A DNA stretch of 64,000 nucleotides from Lasiosphaeria ovina (Eukaryota; Ascomycota; Sordariomycetes; Sordariales; Lasiosphaeriaceae). The stretch spans positions 7,936,001-8,000,000 of the forward strand of contig JAULSN010000001.1 of assembly GCA_033439765.1 (NCBI GenBank), written 5' to 3'. The translations under genes were made by a program, and so were the position numbers. Below, piece after piece: positions 33,464 to 43,932 of this stretch (within the stretch, counting starts at the first letter, position 1; each line of letters opens with the position of its first letter). Below the pieces are notes generated by a model, which saw only the letters and a list, made by a program, of their open reading frames with translations, searched no databases and was not told where the DNA came from.

Positions 33464-35940
33464 ACCGGCAGACAATCTATCTTTGCTCCAGACAGGGAGA
33501 TGGCGGTTGGTTGGGGTTCTCGCCAAGCAATCAGGAGCAAGGCGTGCCTGGGCCGATCGAGGTGCGGCTTATCTGGCTGTCTGACCGAGGCAAGCTGCAG
33601 GCGTAACGTCTCGCTCCCGTCAGGCTTGAGGAGATGCGTAGAGAGTCGTGCGTCCCAGGTCTAGCAAAGGGCTCGATCGGTAGGCGGGCGGTCGATTTGC
33701 TGGGTCGCCACACTTGGGCTAGCTAGAGCACGCGACAGAAAATAGGAGAAGCTCGAACTGCGCCCGTCGCAATTCTGGTGCGCTGTTGGTCTGCTGGAAC
33801 CAAAGACTCGCGTCTTGGAAAAATTGACAAGTTTGCGGTAGAGAACATGAGCTGATCTGTTGGTGAGCTGGAGGCGTGGACAGGTCAGGTTGGCTCTCGA
33901 ATTCTTGGTCTGACGTTGTTGTTACCCAATGGCAAGCAGCGCAAAGCCAATCGCTGTGCGCTGTGCCACACCCCTGTCTCGGGGAATCGTGTCTGCCAAG
34001 CCCTGCTCTCCCAATGGGTGGGGTGAGCGGGGGTGGTGGGGGATCATCCAGGTTCTTTCCGCCTCAATGCCGGCTTCCAACGACGTGCCTTAGGTAATCA
34101 TTGATGCAATCCAACTTCAAAAGAGGCAGACAATTGATCGAAATTCTCCTTTTTCGAAACTTTATGCTCCGTCTCTATAGTACTGCTGCCAGTATGCAGC
34201 TGCCTGAATAGGCACATATGCTGTCTCCAAATTCTCATTATGTCCTCCCTTACTTGCGGATACCAACATTCGACTCAATAGCAAAAAGACGGGGAGAATG
34301 CCGTGAACCGGAATCTCGAGGATGTACTCTGACAAAAATGCCTAACTGGCTGTGAGTTTTAAAAGGAGGAGGGAGAAGAACGAGGTTTTCTGCGGACGTG
34401 CTGGTCGCATGCGTGTCTCATCCGGGGCCGGAGTCCGCCGTTATGACTCGCAGCGACCCTCAACCCTTCGGCTTAGGGGTTCCGGACTGAGAGCGCAAAC
34501 AGATTTCAGTGGAATGACTCGAAAAGCTCCCAGCAGCCATGTCTCGCGGGGAAGCAGACCGGCGGTGTACGGGCCAAGTCTTTTGACCAAGACATGTCTG
34601 TCACCGGGGCCTTGGCTCATCGGGGGACCAGAGAGTGCATATTCTAATAAGAGTAATGCGGCCTTTGAAATGTTTCGTGTGCTTTGTTAGGGCTAGCCTA
34701 GTGGGCTGGGTTTACTTGCGCTTCGCTTGGGAGCGAGGAGCGAGGCTCCCAGCTTGGTTTGATGGTTAGGTGCCCTCCACGGATACCTGCCCTAGGGCTG
34801 GAACAGAGCAATTTGATCGCACACGGCCAGGGCTGAGATGCAAGGTAACCTGAGATACCGGTCATCTGGAACGCTCGGGAGGCGGCGTTGCCGGTAAGCT
34901 AGCCGCCAGATCTGCCGCCGCCGCAGATCAAAGAGGGCAGGTCCCGCAGTCGGATGCAGAGTCGGCTATGTTGCAATGGTGCCAGTCGTGATGGGGGCAG
35001 TAAGGGCAGCTCCCGGTATCAAGTTTATGGATGTCCAGCTGTGACCACCACAGGAAATGGGCCAATCGAATGAAAAGCAAGTCGCCCGGATCCCTCCCGA
35101 TTTGCCCTTAGCACCCCTGCGTTTAATCGCACTAAACAATGGGGTACCGGGAATTGCACAAAATAAGGTTTGGCTAGTAGTAGACCGTGGTCTGTCTGTT
35201 ACTATTGTTCCTAAGGTTGTCTTCCCTTTGGCCCGCTTCTGGATCAATTCAAGCTCTAAGTTCTGGCTCGCCTCACTTCTCTGGGTCCGGGGAAGGCATT
35301 GTGCAACACCACAAACTTGCTGCGACCGGGGAAGAGGAAAACACCATTCCGGCAGCAAAGGAGACGCAGAGTTGGAAAAAAACCTCACGGGGTCTATATT
35401 CAAGCTCATCTTATATATATTCTCTTGTCGCCTTTTCAACAAGGCCTCTTTCCATTTCCACACCCGCTCCGAGCTTAACAGATCGGCACCTCTCCTAACC
35501 CAGCTATTCACCAAGACGCCGCCAACTACCACCATTTTCGGCAGCCAAATCTGTCAGCGCTAATTACCTTGCGCTAATACCTTTCACTTACGTCCGTAAA
35601 CTTCTCCCTCGGCCCAAGCCATCGATCATCCAGGAGATCAAGATTTGGAGAAAAACTTTCTTGGTCCTCGTGCTTGTTGCAATACCCCCAAACCGACTCC
35701 CATTATCCAGACGACTTCCTGCCATTTGACGGCAAAGTGAGAGCAACTCCAAACTCACTAATCAGGGGACTTCTCGGAAAGAAGGACCCCGAGAAGGCTT
35801 CTGGACCCGGACACAACTTCATCCTCTTGTTGTGCTTCTCCGGTGCCGGGACGACGTCGTTAGGTGGATCATCTCGATCCAACCTGCTACCTCCCACAGC
35901 CGACCAACGCACACACAACAAAACATTCTCAGTTTCCACG
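33464..35940. other. Divergent intergenic region
   Basis: About 2.5 kb between two divergent genes. Three CCAAT boxes cluster at 33926-34015. The stretch 34.3-35.6 kb has short frames on both strands without recognisable content. The last 300 bases before 35941 are C/T/A-rich and leader-like. Confidence 0.55.
33926..34015 (-). promoter_or_regulatory. Cluster of three CCAAT boxes
   Basis: CCAAT occurs at 33926-33930, 33947-33951 and 34011-34015 on the plus strand, 460-550 bases upstream of the flavoprotein gene. CCAAT is the core of the fungal HAP/CBC complex. The spacing is seen directly; function is inference. Confidence 0.35.
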
Positions 35941-37125
35941 ATGCACATTCAACAAGTTCTCTTGGCTTCCAAGATGCGGAAGTCAAACCGCGAGCTCGTC
36001 AACATCGCGCGTGAGGCAGAGTTGGAGCAGTCCCTCGAAGTCCAACGGCGGGATTCAATCTGGGAGGCACACGAGTTCATCAAGGCCTTTGTCCAATCTG
36101 GCTGGGCCTCGTACTCGTCTTCCATCACCATCGACTGCGACCTGACCCTGGACGACCTCCACCAGCTCGGCTACCTCCCCAGATCCCAGGGCACGCGGGC
36201 GTGCCGACGCCTTGTCCGGGTGCCCGTCATCAACGAAGAGATTGGGGTCGCGCTCTGGCAGAAGCTTGAGGCCATGGTCGCCGCCGCCGAAGAGGCGACA
36301 TGTGAACCAGACAAGGCGGAGAGAGCAAAGACGAACGAGAGCCTCGGCAAGAGCCAAAACGGAAACAGCAGCAATGGCGAAGACGATCGCAAAGTTTCAG
36401 CCAAGATCGCCCGCCAGCGCCTGAAGCAGGAGGTCAAGGCCATGCGCCAGGAGCATAAAGAGGAGCGGAAGAAGAAGCAGAACAGTCGCCGCCAGTCACA
36501 AGACGAGCAACCAGTCGCCCCCCCGCAGCCAGTCTGCGTGTTTTGCCGCAAAGGCGCCACGGGGTCGTGCAAGATCCCAGCCGAGATCGTCGTGTCTCCA
36601 AGCTCTCCGCCCATGACGCCGAAGCAATCCGGCAACCAGCAGGAAGCACGAAGCAGCACCAACTACCTGTCGCCAAAGCTCAGCCACAGCCAGCAGCCCC
36701 TGAGACGGAGCGGCATCTTTCCCCGCCGCCGCGGCAGCGGCAGCCGCGCCGGCAGCCGCAGAAACAGCTGCTCCGAAGCTCCCCAGGACATCTTCTGGCA
36801 GCGCGAGGAACCCAAGACGAAGACGGCAGCAGCAACAGCGACAACCACACAGATATCGGAAGCGGCCATCGAGTCCGGCAGAGTGGCATCCGCAAGCTCT
36901 GCCGACGGAAATAACGAGAAGGGGGCGAGCAGCAGTAGACAGGTCTCTGCAGACGCTGGAGCCGACGCGGCCGAGGCAGCGCAGCAGCACGGCTCGCGGC
37001 TGGGAAAGCTGACGGGCAAGCTGCGGTTTTCCAAGCTGGTCGGGAGCCTGAGCGTGTTTGGCGAGAGCATCTCGTACGGCTACGGCAACCGCGTCTATCC
37101 CATCCGTGCGGCGGCCACGGCGTAA
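35941..37125 (+). CDS. Unknown basic, Ser/Gln-rich protein
   Basis: I do not recognise it. From MHIQQVLL it has 394 residues in one exon; the frame is open upstream to 35674 but without a better ATG. The N-terminal third is ordered and helical: RKSNRELVNIAREAELE, then WEAHEFIKAFVQSGWASYSS, DLTLDDLHQLGYLPRS and INEEIGVALWQKLEAMVAA, up to about residue 120. A Lys/Arg/Glu-rich coiled segment follows near 150-180, then a short CVFCRKGATGSC motif near 200 that could bind metal. The rest is Ser/Arg- and Ala/Thr-rich and probably disordered, ending in an aromatic tail with SISYGYGNRVYPIR. Confidence 0.75.
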   Translation: MHIQQVLLASKMRKSNRELVNIAREAELEQSLEVQRRDSIWEAHEFIKAFVQSGWASYSSSITIDCDLTLDDLHQLGYLPRSQGTRACRRLVRVPVINEEIGVALWQKLEAMVAAAEEATCEPDKAERAKTNESLGKSQNGNSSNGEDDRKVSAKIARQRLKQEVKAMRQEHKEERKKKQNSRRQSQDEQPVAPPQPVCVFCRKGATGSCKIPAEIVVSPSSPPMTPKQSGNQQEARSSTNYLSPKLSHSQQPLRRSGIFPRRRGSGSRAGSRRNSCSEAPQDIFWQREEPKTKTAAATATTTQISEAAIESGRVASASSADGNNEKGASSSRQVSADAGADAAEAAQQHGSRLGKLTGKLRFSKLVGSLSVFGESISYGYGNRVYPIRAAATA

Positions 37126-37676
37126 AAGAAAAAGAAGACAAAATGAAGTCTGGAGAACTTCATAATGGACATGTTAATTTAAGCGACGACGGCCTTTGAG
37201 TTTTTCCCTTTCGGTTGCATGGCATGGGAATCGATCATTGGAGGTTGTAGCCAACCAAAGCGATCAGAAAGAAACGAAACTAGAAAGCTAGGGGGTATGA
37301 CGAAGACGAAACAAAGACGACGAAGACGATCACCTCTGCAAGCGAGCAAGCGAGCGAGCCTTTGGACGGATGAATGGTGGGAGTGGGTGGGGGGCGGGGC
37401 ACAAAAAACATGAATAATAGGAACTTGATACCCCATGATTGCATTCCCACTTTTATTACCCCTTTCCCTTTTTCGCCCTTAAGAGCCAGCCAGCCACACC
37501 TTGAGTGACACCCACATCTGTGGTGATACAAGGGATACACATAGACATAGCACACACACATAGTATGCATACTACTACGCAATGAACAACAAATCATCCC
37601 TACACAGAGACCTCGCTTTTGATCTTGTTCTCTTGTCAAGTATGAAATATATTAGGTTCTCCTCCCGTAGTAGATA
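37126..37676. other. Interval between convergent genes
   Basis: About 550 bases between the 3' end of the unknown basic protein gene and that of MAK5. Nothing gene-like is seen; both 3' UTRs probably lie here. Confidence 0.5.
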
Positions 37677-40135
37677 TTATTCCAACCCCAGTCCGTCAAC
37701 TTTGCCCAGAAACTCGCCCTTGACGCCACGGAGAAGCGCCTCGACGTTAATGCCAGTAAGATACTTCTCGCTGACACCCGTATTGATGCGCGTGGCGAGC
37801 ATCTCGCGCAGGGCGGCGCGCAGGGGGGCCAGCTCGGCCTTGGTGAGGGTACGGGACTCCTTCTCCTTGGCGCGCCGGCCGCTGCCGCGACCGCTCCACT
37901 GGCCGGCGCCCTCGAGCTCGTCCTCGTCGTACTCGACGCCGAGCTCGTCGGCGGCCGCCTTCATCCACGCGTCCTCCTTGTGGCCCTTTTCCTTGGCGAG
38001 GCTGGCGTCGGTGATCTTCTTGGACAGCGCCACGCGCTCGCGCAGCCGCGACACAAGCTTGCGGTCGATGTCGATGGTCTGCACGCAGTGGTCGCCGCTC
38101 CCGCCCGCGACCTTGCTGGCAAACCGTCCCATCCGCGACGACCTGCCCGCCGACGCGTGCACCTTGGCTATGAGCCGCTGAGTCGGCACTGCCTCCTTGG
38201 GCCCGCACAGCATGACACTGATGCCTGAGCTGGACGCGCGTGCTGTGCGGCCGGACCGATGCACATAGTCGTCAGCCGTGCGCGGGACGTGGTAGTGAAT
38301 GACCAAGCCAATGCCGGGGATGTCGAGACCGCGGGCGGCCACGTCGGTGGCAATCATTATGGCCGACGAGGATGGGGCGGAGGCACTGCCGGCCTCCTTG
38401 AAGCGCTCAATGGAGCGCATGCGCGCCTTTTGCGCCATGTCTGAATGCAGCGGGAAGGCGGGCAGGTTGAGATTCTGCAGGAGCGGAGTCAAACGCCGCA
38501 CTGAGTTGATGGAGTTGGTGAAGACCAGGGTGCGCTGGGCGGGCTGTAGCAGTAGCACGGCGTACAGGTACAGGTCTTTCTCCATTTCACCACACTGGAG
38601 CAAGCCCTCCTTCAGTCCCTCTGCCATCTGCGACACGGGGTTGGCGTCGATAAACTTGGGCACCTCCTCTCCAAAGTTGAGCTTAGCGAGTAGGTACTCC
38701 ATGGCATCGGAATCGCCCATCAAGTTGTCCTTGTTGACGCGAGCTTTGCCGGCGAGTTTTTGCTGCAGGTTCTTGTTGAAGGTGGCGGAGAAGACGAGGG
38801 TTTGCCGGCGGGGAGGAGAGCCGTCGGTTTCTTCCTCTTCCTCTTCCTCTTCCTCTTCGTCGTCATCGTCATCGTCCCCCTCTTCCTCAGATGCTCCTTC
38901 TCCGCCATACCCGCCGCGCTCATTGGTTGTCGGGGGTCTGTCTAGAGCCTTGAGGATCTCCTCGGCCTCTTTGAAGAGCCCGTCCTTCAGGAGTCTGTCC
39001 GCCTCGTCGATGACGAGAAATCTAATATTCCTCAGCGACTCGAGGGTTGAAGTGCTTGTGCTCAGCACTTCCCACAGTCTCCCCGGGGTTCCGATGATGA
39101 CGTCTGCCTTTTCAAGCTGCCTTTCCTGCTTCTGCATGGACAAGCCACCAGTAACAGAGCAGATATAAGGGGAGTTTGTGAGGCCGAGACAGAGTTGTTT
39201 GAAATGGTCTTTAATCTGGTGGGCGAGCTCACGGGTGGGGGAAAGAATCAGTGCAGTGGGATGGTGCTTTTTGTCACTGGGCCTTTTGGCTGTCATCCTG
39301 GATAGCCATCTTTCGACAATTGGAATGCCGAAAGCCAGGGTTTTGCCTGAGCCGGTTGATGCTTTCCCGACAACGTCGTGGCCTTCCAGTATTTCGGGAA
39401 TGGAGCTCGACTGAATTGCGGTCGGCTTAGAGAATTTCATGCGAGCTAGAGAAGAAAGCATTTCAGGAGAGAGGTTGAGTGAGACCCACTCGGACATGTC
39501 GATGTCTCCGTCACCGCTCTCGTCGGCCAGGTCCCCGGCCTTGGAAAACAGATCGGTTTCTAGTTCAGGATCGTCTTGGTCCTTGGCATTGGCAGGCTGT
39601 GCCTTTTTCTTTTTCTGGTCCTTGGTTTGCTTCTGGTCTTTGGAGGGCTTTTTGTCCTTTGATGGTTTAGGGTCCTTAGATTTTTGCTGTTCCTTGGAGC
39701 CAGCTTTCGCCGCGGTGTTTGCGGGTTTTGATGCTGCCGAAGCATTTCCATTTGCGCCTTTCTCTCCCTCAGAAGCCACGGGAGAGTCATCAAAGCCAAG
39801 GAACTCGTCGCTCTCTGCGGCCGACTCCTTGGGGGCACCAGCAGCCATCTAACACGGTTGTGAGCACACGGTGGGAATTGCAGTTCGCACAAGGGGGTGG
39901 GACTGACAAATTTAACAGTGTCTCCCTCCTTGATTATCTCAACACCGTGGACCTCTTCCAGACCGAAGAAGCCCTCGGCATCATTAAACATCTCGGGCAC
40001 ATCGACCCTTGCCCAAGCGAGGGCATCGACGCTGAGGAGCTGCTTTGGCTTGGCCTTTGCGGCTTGTGTCTTTTGCCGCTTGGACTGCCCCGCCGGCGTC
40101 TTGGAACTCTTACGTTTTTTGTTGTCCGGACCCAT
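37677..40135 (-). CDS. mak5: ATP-dependent RNA helicase MAK5
   Basis: A nucleolar DEAD-box helicase for 60S ribosomal subunit assembly. Exon 1 at 40135-39908 and exon 2 at 39848-37677 (intron 59 nt) give 799 residues. Exon 1 ends with EGFFGLEEVHGVEIIKEGD, a MAK5 N-terminal signature. The helicase core has a Q motif near 215, ASTGSGKT near 240, PTRELA, GG, TPGRL, VIDEADRLL, SAT in FSATFN, and then ATDVAARGLD and HRSGRTAR. Between the VIDEADRLL motif and SAT sits an acidic run of Asp and Glu. A Lys-rich KSKD/KPSKD repeat precedes the core. The first donor is GTCAGT, unusual at position 3, so that junction is less certain; splicing is needed to reach exon 2 because 59 is not a multiple of three. 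Confidence 0.94.
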
Positions 40136-40147
40136 GCTGGATGTTGT

Positions 40148-40148
<1 letters not shown>

Positions 40149-40179
<31 letters not shown>
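40149..40179. repeat. (GT)15 array in the MAK5 leader
   Basis: About 15 perfect GT units, beginning 14 bases upstream of the MAK5 ATG. In the transcript this reads as a CA repeat in the 5' leader. Confidence 0.95.
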
Positions 40180-40180
<1 letters not shown>

Positions 40181-40335
40181 CGGGTGTGGTATTTCTCAGT
40201 GTGTGTTGGTGAGATTCTGCCCCAGCTTGCTCGATGAGATCTTGGGCGACGAAAATTGCCAGTCGCCGACGCGAGGTTAGAGCCGTTCAGAACAGGGAAT
40301 TTTGGCCCCACCTTTAAACCTTGGATCCTACGTTC

Positions 40336-40347
40336 AACCCTAACCCT
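40336..40347 (+). promoter_or_regulatory. Telobox-like AACCCTAACCCT
   Basis: A double CCCTAA-type element in the promoter shared by MAK5 and TRM7. RMCCCTAA is the Tbf1 site known from ribosomal-protein and ribosome-biogenesis promoters in many ascomycetes. The location fits; binding is inference. Confidence 0.5.
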
Positions 40348-40725
40348 CTACATCCCACGCGCAAATGCTTTCCTCACCGCCTGCCAAATGCACGCAGCAC
40401 ACACTACCCACTACCCTATTGATTGGGACGTGAGGCTTCACAACACAATTCGACGAGGTGAAAGCTTCGTATTTTCAGCAACAGCCACCCACAGCGTATC
40501 CCGACAGCCGACTCGGCTCAGAAACTCCGGAGATAGCTGTTGCATATCCGAGAAATATCGCACACACTGCCTAACTGGTGAAAAAGAAAGAAAGGATCCT
40601 GATCAGTAAATTTGGCTTGAGGTCATCTGCTGCTGCAGAGCCCGTGGGACTGTGCTACCTGCCTACCACGCTCCGAATTTCTTTGCTTGTTTTGGCAACT
40701 GAAAGAACGTCCATACTCCCACACG

Positions 40726-42002
40726 ATGGGGAAGTCATCAAAAGACAAGCGCGACGCCTACTACCGGCTTGCGAAGGAACAGGGATGGCGGGCGAGGAGT
40801 GCATTCAAGCTGCTCCAGCTCGACGAAGGTATCACGCACCTCATCCCATCTCACAGTGCCTGGCTGACAAGCTGCTAGAGTTCAACCTCTTTGAGAACGT
40901 CACTCGCGTCGTCGATCTCTGCGCCGCCCCTGGCAGCTGGTCGCAAGTTCTCTCGCGAGTGCTCATCAAGGGCGAGGCATTCGGTCGGTCCGCATGGCAG
41001 GACCGCGAGGCCAAGTTCCGGCAGCGCATGCTCAAAGTCTTCGCTTCTGCTGATCAGCCAGAGGAGAGCATTCAAGAGCAAGACGCGCCGTCGTCTCCAG
41101 ACGCCAAGCCGCGGAGGGATGTCAAGATCGTCGCCATTGACCTGCAGCCCATCAGCCCGCTCCCCGGCATCATCACGCTGCGGGCCGACATCACACACCC
41201 GGCCACTGTCCCACTTCTGCTCAAGGCCCTGGACCCCGACTACGTTCATGAGGATGCCGTGAATCAACAGCAGACGTCGCACCCCGTGGATCTAGTCTTG
41301 AGCGACGGTGCTCCCGACGTCACGGGCCTTCACGACCTGGACATCTATGTGCAGTCACAGCTCCTTTTCGCCGCCCTAAACCTGGCCTTATGCGTGCTCA
41401 AACCGGGTGGCAAGTTTGTCGCCAAGATCTTCCGGGGCCGCAACGTGGATCTACTCTATGCCCAGCTCAAAATATTTTTCGAGAAGGTGTACGTTGCGAA
41501 GCCGCGCTCATCCCGGGCCAGCAGTGTGGAAGCCTTTATCGTCTGCATAAATTTCCAGCCACCCGAGGGGTACAAGGCCAGCCTTGAGGAGCCTCTGGGC
41601 GTTGGCAACCGTCTTCCAGAGATATTGGCAGACAAGCAGGCACAGCTTCCCATAACTGCCCCAACACCGGCCATGCAAAACTATGGCACAGGTGCATGGG
41701 ATGCCGCCCCCGGACGGCCCCAGCTCTCATCGCAAATCACTGCGATACCAGATGAGGATGGCATCTATGATGTCCAAGTCCAGGACCTGACCGTCGACCG
41801 CTTCCAAGACATTCGGTGGATCGCTCCATTTGTTGCCTGCGGCGACCTGTCCGCGTTTGATTCGGACGCTTCATACCGCCTGCCGGATGACCACGTCTCG
41901 CTGGATCCCGTGCAACCTCCCACGGCGCCCCCTTATAAGCGCGCCATTGAGCTCAGACGAGCAAATGGCGGTGCATATGGCAGGAAACCTCTCGTGACTT
42001 GA
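40726..42002 (+). CDS. trm7: tRNA 2'-O-ribose methyltransferase TRM7 (FtsJ family)
   Basis: Methylates the 2'-O of anticodon-loop nucleotides 32 and 34 in cytoplasmic tRNAs using S-adenosylmethionine. Exons 40726-40828 and 40879-42002 (intron 50 nt, GTATCA donor, GGCTGAC branch) give 408 residues. The start [14 protein letters not shown] and [18 protein letters not shown] are typical of the TRM7 group. The catalytic K-D-K-E set is visible: Lys in SAFKLL near 28, Asp in [10 protein letters not shown], Lys in [11 protein letters not shown] and Glu in SSVEAFIVC. The SAM site is [11 protein letters not shown] near 49-59. An insertion rich in Glu/Ser sits near residues 90-120, and a C-terminal tail of about 100 residues extends beyond the core. 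It is divergent from MAK5 and convergent with the acetyltransferase gene 171 bases away. Confidence 0.94.
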
Positions 42003-42173
42003 CAACTGCCCCTTGGCTCTACTTTTCGTCTTTTAGACACCGAGATATCGTCCTGGGAGAATTAAATCCCAAATTTCAGGCTACCTACACGTGCTACCCT
42101 TTCTCTTTATCTATCGCCCATTACGTGCTTCTCTCACCTTTCATACCACTCACGGACCTGCCCAGATAGCTAC

Positions 42174-42860
42174 CTAGTGATGATTCTTGGGCGTGATAGC
42201 CACGCGACCGGGCTTCTCCATGATGAAGAGTCCCGAGCCGGTCCCCTTTTCGCACACAATATTCATCCCGAGCGCCGACTCGTACATCTTCGCCGTCGTG
42301 GGGTTCCCCGCCACCAGCATACAGCGTCGCAGCCTCGGCCATGCGCTCACGACCTCATCCAGACACCTGGTCAGCCACTGACCCAGCCCCTTGCCCCGGT
42401 GCTCCGGGAGCACATACACGTCCGTCAGCCACCCAAACGTTGCGTAGTCGGTGATGAGCCGCGCGAAGCCCACCATTTCCCCCGTCTTTCCTAGCGGCGG
42501 TGACGACGGATCTGGTGCGCGCCGCGGTTAGTCATACACACACACAGCTCCCCCGTTGAACGGGTATGGTAAGAAGGAAAAAAGAAGAAGAAACGCAAAA
42601 AATCGCGAGGCTGTATTAACGTTCAGACCTTCGTTCCCTCCGTCCGCCGTTGTCTGTCCAATCACGTAGAGCCCAAAGCACAACGAATGCTCCACCGTCC
42701 GGCGCAGCTCGTCCTCGGCCAGCGGCTGCGCCCACCACAGCATGTCGGACGCAAGCGCGGCGCCGAGGGCGTCCAGCTGCACCAGCTTGGGGTCCGTCGA
42801 GCAGAGGTAAGTGGCGTCGGAGGAGCGAGTCCAGCTTCTTATTTCGTTTTCCGGCGTCAT
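42174..42860 (-). CDS. GNAT-family N-acetyltransferase
   Basis: An acetyl-CoA-dependent transferase of unknown substrate. Exon 1 at 42860-42629 and exon 2 at 42511-42174 (intron 117 nt, GACTAAC branch) give 189 residues. The donor GTCTGA is weak, but it is the only one that keeps phase and joins GGNEDPSSPP. The fold elements are clear: MVGFARLITD, then GWLTDVYVLPEHRGKGLGQWL, whose HRGKGLG is the pyrophosphate-binding loop. Next come a helix and CMLVAGNPTTAKMYESALGM, the motif B region. The length matches small single-domain GNATs. A perfect CPC1-type element lies about 190 bases upstream. Confidence 0.88.
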
Positions 42861-43932
42861 TTTAGGTTTTGTTTTTGTGTCCTGTGTGCGATTTTCGCGC
42901 TTGCTTTCTTTTTTTTCTTTCTCTTCCGTTTATTCTAGGGGGTTTCCCTTGTTAGCGCGTGTTTGTTGAGAAATACTTTCCTCTTCCTGCTATCTTCGGT
43001 CGATATCTCTCTACTTCAGCGAAATGGCATTTAACTCGACTGATGAGTGAGTCATCAAACTCATAGGCCCTCCTCGCATTAACTGGCTGGGCTAGCAGCA
43101 GCCATCTGCCGCGCCAGCGGCTTTTCAGGGGGAGTTGCCGTACATTCGACTTCCCCAACCCTGCACGGCGTGCTACTATTGTACAGACCTTCTATAACGG
43201 GACTAGACTGGTGCTGGTGCATTTCAACGTCAACATAACTCGCAACATCCCAGTGGATGATTGTCCTCGTCTTTGCGAACTACCCCTTTTTCTCATGTCC
43301 TCGTCTGCATTTCTCTTTAATAAAGTCAAATTGAATGTAGCTATGGGAGATCAAGCAGATAAACTCTGTCGCGCTATGCCAGTCTCTATATGTCCACATG
43401 AATACTCAGATCGTCTGTTTTGCTGTGGTTTCTCTCGTTGGAAAGTTTTGTGGTCCTCCTCTGCCGAGGATATATCCATTCAGTCACGGCACATCCCTTG
43501 TCCAATGTTGGCCATTATTTTATCGCCTGGAGAGATCATGATTAGCTCGCTGGCAAGAATGGCAAGCGTTAAATGATGCTCTCCGCTTTATCTTTGGACT
43601 TGTGCCGTCCAGTCACTCCCCCGCCTCTCTCCCTTGGGCTCTGGTGTTGTTCGTGTTTGTTCATCCTAGCTAGGCGCGGCACGGTGCGGTTGGGCTGTGC
43701 CCGGAGAGCTTCTTCTGTTTCGGGTTGTGTGCCCCTTCTTTGCATCTGGCTTGGAGAGGCGCGGGTGGTCAACCTGATAGAGTCGACTACCTTCTGACGA
43801 ATCAGCTTTTGCGCAAAGTCCGGTTGCTATATGGTCCAAGTGGCCAATGTTCTGGAGGGGGTTCATTCGTAGCCCTCACTTACTCGGATATCCAGCCTCG
43901 CGCCAACCATGTCACGCATCGCGCAGTCTTTC
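42861..43932. other. Interval between acetyltransferase promoter and mannosyltransferase 3' end
   Basis: About 1.1 kb between two tandem minus-strand genes. A T-rich tract lies near 42893-42935. A 121-codon plus-strand frame at 43211-43576 has no recognisable content. No gene is supported. Confidence 0.5.
43047..43055 (-). promoter_or_regulatory. CPC1/Gcn4-type element ATGACTCAC
   Basis: A perfect RTGACTCAY match read on the minus strand, 187 bases upstream of the acetyltransferase ATG. It marks that gene as a possible CPC1 target. Binding is inference. Confidence 0.4.

Larger units (their letters stand above)
40136..40725. promoter_or_regulatory. Bidirectional promoter, MAK5 / TRM7
   Basis: Start codons of two RNA-processing genes point away from each other across 590 bases. 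The region holds a long (GT) array next to the MAK5 start and an AACCCTAACCCT element at 40336-40347. No other gene is seen. Confidence 0.6.
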
